Assembly: GCA_958298945.1 (NCBI GenBank)
Contig: OY282608.1
Coordinates: 75,254,806-75,318,805 of the forward strand
DNA: 64,000 nt
Reading direction: 5' to 3'
Source: Atherix ibis
Lineage: Eukaryota > Arthropoda > Insecta > Diptera > Athericidae
The position numbers were made by a program, and so were the translations under genes. A model generated the notes under the pieces. The model worked only from the letters and a program-made list of their open reading frames with translations, made no database searches and was not told where the DNA came from. Within the stretch, counting starts at the first letter, position 1. Each line of letters opens with the position of its first letter. Shown here in pieces: positions 58,765 through 64,000 of the stretch.

Positions 58765-61700
58765 TTGGTTACTTGGTTTGTTGGTTTGTTGGTTTGTTGG
58801 TTTATTGGTGTGTTGGTTTGTTGGTTTGTTGGTTTTTTGGTTTTTTGGTTTTTTGGTTTGTTGGCTTGTTGGTTTATTGATTTGTTGATTTGTTGGTTTG
58901 TTGGTTTGTTGGTTTGTTGGTTTGTTCGTTTGTTGGTTTGTTTGTTTGTTGGTTTGTTGGTTTGTTCGTTTGTTGGTTTTTGGGTTTGTTGGTTTGTTAG
59001 TTTGTTGGTTTGTTGGTTTGTTGGTTTGTTGGTTTGTTGGTTTGTTAGTTTGTTGGTTTGTTGGTATGTTGATTTGTTGGGTTGTTGGTTTGTTGGTATG
59101 TTGATTTGTTGGGTTGTTGGTTTGTTGGTTTGTTGGTTTGTTGGTTTGTTGGTTTGTTGGTTTTTTGGTTTGTTGGTTTGTTGGTTTGTTGGTTTGTTCG
59201 TTTGTTGGCTTGTTGGTTTGTTGGCTTGTTGGCTTGTTGGTTTGTGGGTTTGTTGGGTTGTTGGTTATTTGTTTTGTTGGTGTGTTGGTTTGTTGGTTTG
59301 TTGGTTTGTTGGTTAGTTGGTTTGTTGGTTTTTTGGTTTTTTGGTTTGTTCGTTTGTTGGTTTGTTGGTTTGTTGGTTTGTTCGTTTGTTCGTTTGTTGG
59401 CTTGTTGGTTTGTTTGCTTGTTGGCTTGTTGGTGTGTTGGTCTGTTGGGTTGTTGGTTACTTGGTTTGTTGGTTTGTTGGTTTGTTGGTTTGTTGGTGTG
59501 TTGGTTTGTTGGTTTGTTGGTTTTTTGGTTTTTTAGTTTTTTGGTTTTTTGGTTTGTTGGCTTGTTAGTTTGTTGATTTGTTGGTTTGTTGGTTTGTTGG
59601 TTTGTTGGTTTGTTGGTTTGTTTGTTTGTTGGTTTGTTCGTTTTTTGGTTTTTTGGTTTGTTGGTTTGTTGATTTGTTGGTTTGTTGGTTTGTTGGTTAG
59701 TTCGTTTATTGGTTTGTTAATTTGTTGGTTTATTGGTTTGTTGTTTTGTTGGTTTGTTCGTATGTGGGTTTGTTGATTTGTTGGTTTGTTCGTTTGTTCG
59801 TTTGTTGGCTTGTTGGTTTGTTGGTTTGTTGGTTTGTTAGTTTGTTGATTTGTTGGTTTGCCGGTTTGTTCGTTTGTTGGTTATTTAATTTGTTGGTTTG
59901 TTGGTTTGTTGGTTTGTTGGTTTGTATGTTTGTTTGTTTTTTGGTTTGTTGGTTTTTGGTTTGTTGGTTTGTTGGTTTGTTGGTTTGTTCGTATGTTGGT
60001 TTTTTGGTTTGTTGGTTTGTTGGTTTGTTGGTTTGTTGGTTTATTGGTGTGTTGGTTTGTTGGTTTGTTGGTTTGTTGGTTTTTTGGTTTGTTGGCTTGT
60101 TGGTTTGTTGGCTTGTTGGCTTGTTGAATTGTTGGTTTGTTGGTTTGTTGGTTTGTTGGTTTGTTGGTTTGTTGGTTTGTTGGTTTGATGGTTTGTTGGT
60201 TTGTTGGTCTGTTGGTTTGTTGGTTTGTTGGTTTATTGGTTTGTTGGTTTGTTTGTTTGTTCGTTTGTTGGATTGTTGGTTTGTTGGTTTGTTGGATTGT
60301 TGGTTTGTTGGTTTGTTGGTTTTTTGGTTTGTTGGCTTGTTGGTTTGTTGGCTTGTTGGCTTGTTGAATTGTTGGTTTGTTGGTTTGTTGGTTTGTTGGT
60401 TTGTTGGTTTGTTGGTTTGTTGGTTTGTTGGTTTGTTGGTCTGTTGGTTTGTTGGTTTGTTGGTTTATTGGTTTGTTGGTTTGTTTGTTTGTTCGTTTGT
60501 TGGATTGTTGGTTTGTTGGTTTGTTGGATTGTTGGTTTGTTGGTTTGTTGGTTTGTTGGTTTGTTGGTTTGTTGGTTTGTTGGTTTGTTGGTTTGTTGGT
60601 GTGTTGGTTTGTTGGTTTGTTGGTTTGTTGGTTTGTTGGTTTGTTGGTTTGTTGGTTTGTTGGTTTGTTGGTTTGTTGGTTTGTTGGTTTGTTGGTTTGT
60701 TGGTTTGTTGGTTTTTTGGTTTGTTGGCTTGTTGGTCTGTTGGTTTGTTGGTTTGTTGGTTTGTTGGTTTGTTGGTTTGTTAGTTTGTTAGTTTGTTAGT
60801 TTGTTGGTTTGTTGGTGTGTTGGTTTGTTGGTTTGTTGGTTTGTTGGTTTTTGGTTTTTTAGTTTGTTGGCTTCTTGGTTTGTTGGTTTGTTGGTTTGTT
60901 GGTTTGTTGGTTTGTTGGTTTGTTGGTTTGTTTGTTTGTTGGTTTGTTGGTTTGTTCGTTTGTTGGTTTTTGGGTTTGTTGGTTTGTTAGTTTGTTGGTT
61001 TGTTGGTTTGTTGGTTTGTTGGTTTGTTGGTTTGTTAGTTTGTTGGTTTGTTGGTATGTTGATTTGTTGGGTTGTTGGTTTGTTGGTTTGTTGTTTTGTT
61101 GGTTTTTTGGTTTGTTGGTTTGTTGGTTTGTTGGTTTGTTGGTTTGTTGGTTTGTTGGTTTGTTGGTTTGTTGGTTTGTTGGTTTGTTGGTTTGTTGGTT
61201 TGTTGGCTTGTTGGTTTGTTGGCTTATTGGTTTGTTGGCTTCTTGGTTTGTTGGTTTGTTGGTTTGTTGGTTTGTTGGTTTGTTGGTTTGTTGGTTTGTT
61301 GGTTTGTTGGTTTGTTGGTTTGTTGGTTTGTTGGTTTGTTGGTTTGTTACTTTGTGGGTTTGTTGGTTTGTTGGTCTGTTGGTTTTTTGGCTTGTTGGTT
61401 TGTTGGTTTGTTGGTTTGTTGGTTTGTTGGTTTGTTGGTTTGTTTGTTTGTTGGTTTGTTCGGTTGTTGGTTTGTTGGTTTGTTGGTTTGTTGGTTTGTA
61501 GGTTTGTTGATTTGTTGGTTTGTTGGTTTGTTGGTTAGTTCGTTTATTGGTTTGTTAATTTGTTGGTTTATTGGTTTGTTGTTTTGTTGGTTTGTTCGTA
61601 TGTTGGTTTGTTGATTTGTTGGTTTGTTCGTTTGTTGGCTTGTTGGTTTGTTGGCTTGTTGGCTTGTTGGTTTGTGGGTTTGTTGGGGTGTTGGTTATTT

Positions 61701-63766
61701 GTTTTGTTGGTGTGTTGGTTTGTTGGTTTGTTGGTTTGTTGGTTTGTTGGTTAGTTGGTTTGTTGGTTTTTTGGTTTTTTGGTTTGTTCGTTTGTTGGTT
61801 TGTTGGTTTGTTGGTTTGTTCGTTTGTTCGTTTGTTGGCTTGTTGGTTTGTTGGCTTGTTGGCTTGTTGGTTTGTTGGTCTGTTGGGTTGTTGGTTACTT
61901 GGTTTGTTGGTTTGTTGGTTTGTTGGTTTGTTGGTGTGTTGGTTTGTTGGTTTGTTGGTTTTTTGGTTTTTTGGTTTTTTGGTTTTTTGGTTTGTTGGCT
62001 TGTTAGTTTGTTGATTTGTTGGTTTGTTGGTTTGTTGGTTTGTTGGTTTGTTGGTTTGTTTGTTTGTTGGTTTGTTCGTTTTTTGGTTTTTTGGTTTGTT
62101 GGTTTGTTGGTTTGTTGCTTTGTTGGTTTGTTGGTTTGTTGGTTTGTTGGTTTGTTGGTTTGTTTGTTTGTTGGTTTGTTCGTTTGTTGGTTTGTTGGTT
62201 TGTTCGTTTGTTGGTTTGTTGGTTTATTGGTTTGTTGGTTTGTTGGTTTGTTGGTTTGTTGGTTTGTTGGTTTGTTGGTTTGTTGGTTTGTTGGTTTGTT
62301 GGTTTGTTGGTCCGTTGGTTTGTTGGTTTGTTGGTTTGTTGGTTTGTTGGTTTGTTGGTTTGTTGGTTTGTTTGTTTGTTGGTTTGTTGGCTTGTTGGTT
62401 TTTTGGCTTGTTGGATTGTTGGTTTGTTGGTTTGTTGGTTTGTTTGTTTGTTGGTTTGGTCGGTTGTTAGCTTGTTGGTTTTTTGGCTTGTTGGCTTGTT
62501 GGCTTGTGGGTTTGTTGGTATGTTTGTTTGTTGGTTTGTTGGTTTGTTGGTTTGTTGGTTTGTTGGTTTCTTGGTTTGTTGGTTTGTTGGTTTTTTGGTT
62601 TGTTGGCTTGTTGGTTTGTTGGTTTGTTGAATTGTTGGTTTGTTGGTTTGTTGGTTTGTTGGTTTGTTGGTTTGTTGGTTTGTTGGTTTGTTGGTTTGTT
62701 TGTTTGTTGGTTTGTGTGTTTGTTGGCTTTTTGGTTTGTTGGCTTGTTGGCTTGTTGGTTTGTTGGTTTGTTGGTTTGTTGGTTTGTTGGTTTGTTGGTT
62801 TGTTGGTTTGTTGGCTTGTTGGTTTGTTAGTTTGTTGATTTGTTGGGGTGTTGTTTTTTGGTTTGTTTGTTTGTTGGTTTGTTGGCTTGTTGGCTTGTTG
62901 GTTTGTTGGTTTGTTGGTTTGTTGGTTTGTTGGTTTGTTGGTTTGTTGGTTTGTTGGTTTGTTCGTTTGTTGTTTTGTTAGTTTGTTGGTGTGTTCACTT
63001 GTGCGTTTGTTGGCTTGTTGGTTTGTTGGCTTGTTGGCTTGTTGGTTTGTTGGTTTGTTGGTTTGTTGGTTTGTTAGTTTGTTGGTTTGTTGGCTTGTTG
63101 GCTTGTTGGTTAGTTGGTTTGTTGGTTTGTTGGTTTGTTCGTTTGTTGGTTTGTATAGTTTGTTGATTTGTTGGTTTGCTGGTTTGTTCGTTTGTTGGTT
63201 ATTTGGTTTGTTGGCTTGTTGGTTTATTGGTTTGTTGGTTTGTTGGTTTGTTGGTTTGTTGGTTTGTAGGTTTGTTGGATAGTTGGTTTGTTGGTTTGTT
63301 GGTTTGTTGGTTTATTGGTTTGTTGGTTTGTTGGTTTGTTCGTATGTTGGTTTGTTGATTTGTTGGTTTGTTCGTTTGTTGGCTTGTTGGTTTGTTGGCT
63401 TGTTGGCTTATTGGTTTGTTGGTTTGTTGGGTTGTTGGTTATTTGGTTTGTTGGTGTGTTGGTTTGTTGGTTTGTTGGTTTGTTGGTTTGTTGGTTAGTT
63501 GGTTTGTTGGTTTTTTGTTTTTTTGGTTTGTTCGTTTGTTGGTATGTTGGTTTGTTGGTTTGTTGGTTTGTTGGTTTTCTGGTTTGTTGGCTTGTTGGTT
63601 TGTTGGTTTGTTGGTTTGTTTGTTTGTTGGTTTGTAGGCTTGTTGGTTGTTTGGCTTGTTGGTTTGTTGTTTTGTTGGTTTGTTGGTTTGTTTGTTTGTT
63701 GGTTTGTTGGTTTGTTGGTTTGTTGGTTTGTTGGTTTGTTCGTTTGTTGGTTTGTTGGTTTGTTGG
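58657..63766. repeat. Higher-order repeat E, copy 5 (5,110 bp)
   Basis: Full-length copy close to copy 3, at +8237 (CCGG, 59861) to +8324 (GGTTTTTGGTTTTTTAG, 60846; TCCGTTGG, 62311; GGGGTGTTG, 62845; TTCACTTG, 62994). The 32-base pair is at 59065 and 59097 and the GAATTG pair at 60126 and 60366. Unlike copy 3 it keeps the TTTGTATAG insertion (63150-63158) and the TTTTTGG one-base loss at 59953-59959, so copy 3 is not its direct parent. Confidence 0.85.
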
Positions 63767-64000
63767 TTAGTTCGTTTATTGGTTAGTTGATTTGTTAGTT
63801 TGTTCGTTTGTTCGTTTGTTGGCTTGGTGGTTTGTTGGCTTGTTGGCTTGTTGGTTTGTTGGTTTATTGGGTTGTTGGTTACTTGGTTTGTTGGTTTGTT
63901 GGTTTGTTGGTTTATTGGTGTGTTGGTTTGTTGGTTTGTTGGTTTTTTGGTTTTTTGGTTTTTTGGTTTGTTGGCTTGTTGGTTTATTGATTTGTTGATT
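63767..64000. repeat. Higher-order repeat E, partial copy 6
   Basis: The next copy begins with TTAGTTCGTTTATTGGTTAG at 63767 and continues with GGTTACTTGG near 63,879 and the TTTTTTGG series, ending at TTTATTGATTTGTTGATT. The array continues beyond the window. Confidence 0.85.

Larger units (their letters stand above)
1..64000. repeat. Octanucleotide satellite array, unit TTTGTTGG
   Basis: Every line of the window reads as tandem copies of TTTGTTGG with single-base variants. The common variants are CTTGTTGG, TTTGTTCG, TTTGTTAG, TTTGTTGA, TTTATTGG, TTTTTTGG, TTTGTTTG, TGTGTTGG, GTTGTTGG, TCTGTTGG, TATGTTGG, TTAGTTGG, TTACTTGG and TTTCTTGG. The given strand is nearly pure T and G. No unique sequence, gene, tRNA, rRNA or transposon interrupts it, and both ends lie inside the array. 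Variant octamers occur in fixed strings that recur every 1.5-5.5 kb, which is higher-order repeat structure produced by segmental duplication within the array. I infer eukaryotic heterochromatin. I do not recognise the octamer as a named satellite. Confidence 0.98.

Noticed and set aside
1..64000. CRISPR array
   Set aside because: Repeat and spacer structure is absent: units are contiguous octamers and the longer repeats are made of the same octamer, without unique spacers or cas genes.
1..64000. Telomere
   Set aside because: Strand bias fits, but TTTGTTGG is not a telomeric repeat known to me, and true telomeric tracts do not carry colinear 3-5 kb higher-order copies with dense variants.
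1..64000. Assembly or sequencing artefact for the whole window
   Set aside because: Rare indels shared at fixed places and exact register sums are not what random error or low-complexity read noise gives. Local copy-number error (for example E1/E2) remains possible.

Overview
The whole window is one uninterrupted satellite array. Its unit is the octamer TTTGTTGG on the given strand (CCAACAAA on the other; the rotation AAACCAAC is another name), about 8,000 tandem units, and the array runs off both ends. I see no gene, no RNA gene, no recognisable mobile element, no CRISPR array and no stretch of unique sequence. The given strand is almost only T and G; A and C occur as scattered single-base variants of the octamer. 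The many long open frames are a by-product: 8 is not a multiple of 3 and neither TTTGTTGG nor its complement contains a stop in any register, so all six frames are open wherever variants do not create one. They are not annotated as genes.

A 64 kb block of simple satellite with kilobase-scale higher-order structure points to a eukaryotic nuclear genome (heterochromatin: pericentromeric, subtelomeric, sex-chromosome or B-chromosome DNA) assembled from long reads. The sequence alone does not tell the species, and I do not recognise this octamer as the named satellite of a particular organism.

The array is organised at several scales. The variant octamers form fixed strings that recur, so higher-order repeats can be traced. 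Region A (1 to about 7,330) has a 3.18-3.19 kb unit: A1, A2 and a partial A3. Region B (about 7,330-22,170) has 1.46-1.74 kb subunits paired into two 3.43-3.45 kb dimers (B1, B2), then rearranged subunits. Region C (about 22,170-35,087) has a mixed leader and then two copies of a 5.4-5.5 kb unit (C1, C2). Region D (35,088-44,389) has 2-4.5 kb units marked by CCGG and a triple TTAG string. Region E (44,390-64,000) has units of 3,170, 4,926, 3,327 and 5,110 bp between copies of one landmark.

The most informative observation is register. The octamer phase is kept across the array except at about 37 one- or two-base indels, most of them inherited by several higher-order copies. Unit lengths equal a multiple of 8 plus or minus exactly the number of such indels inside them. 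This holds for every landmark spacing I checked and gives a ready-made map of the array's duplication history. There is no evidence of a coded biological system here; the interest lies in how the array is built and turned over.
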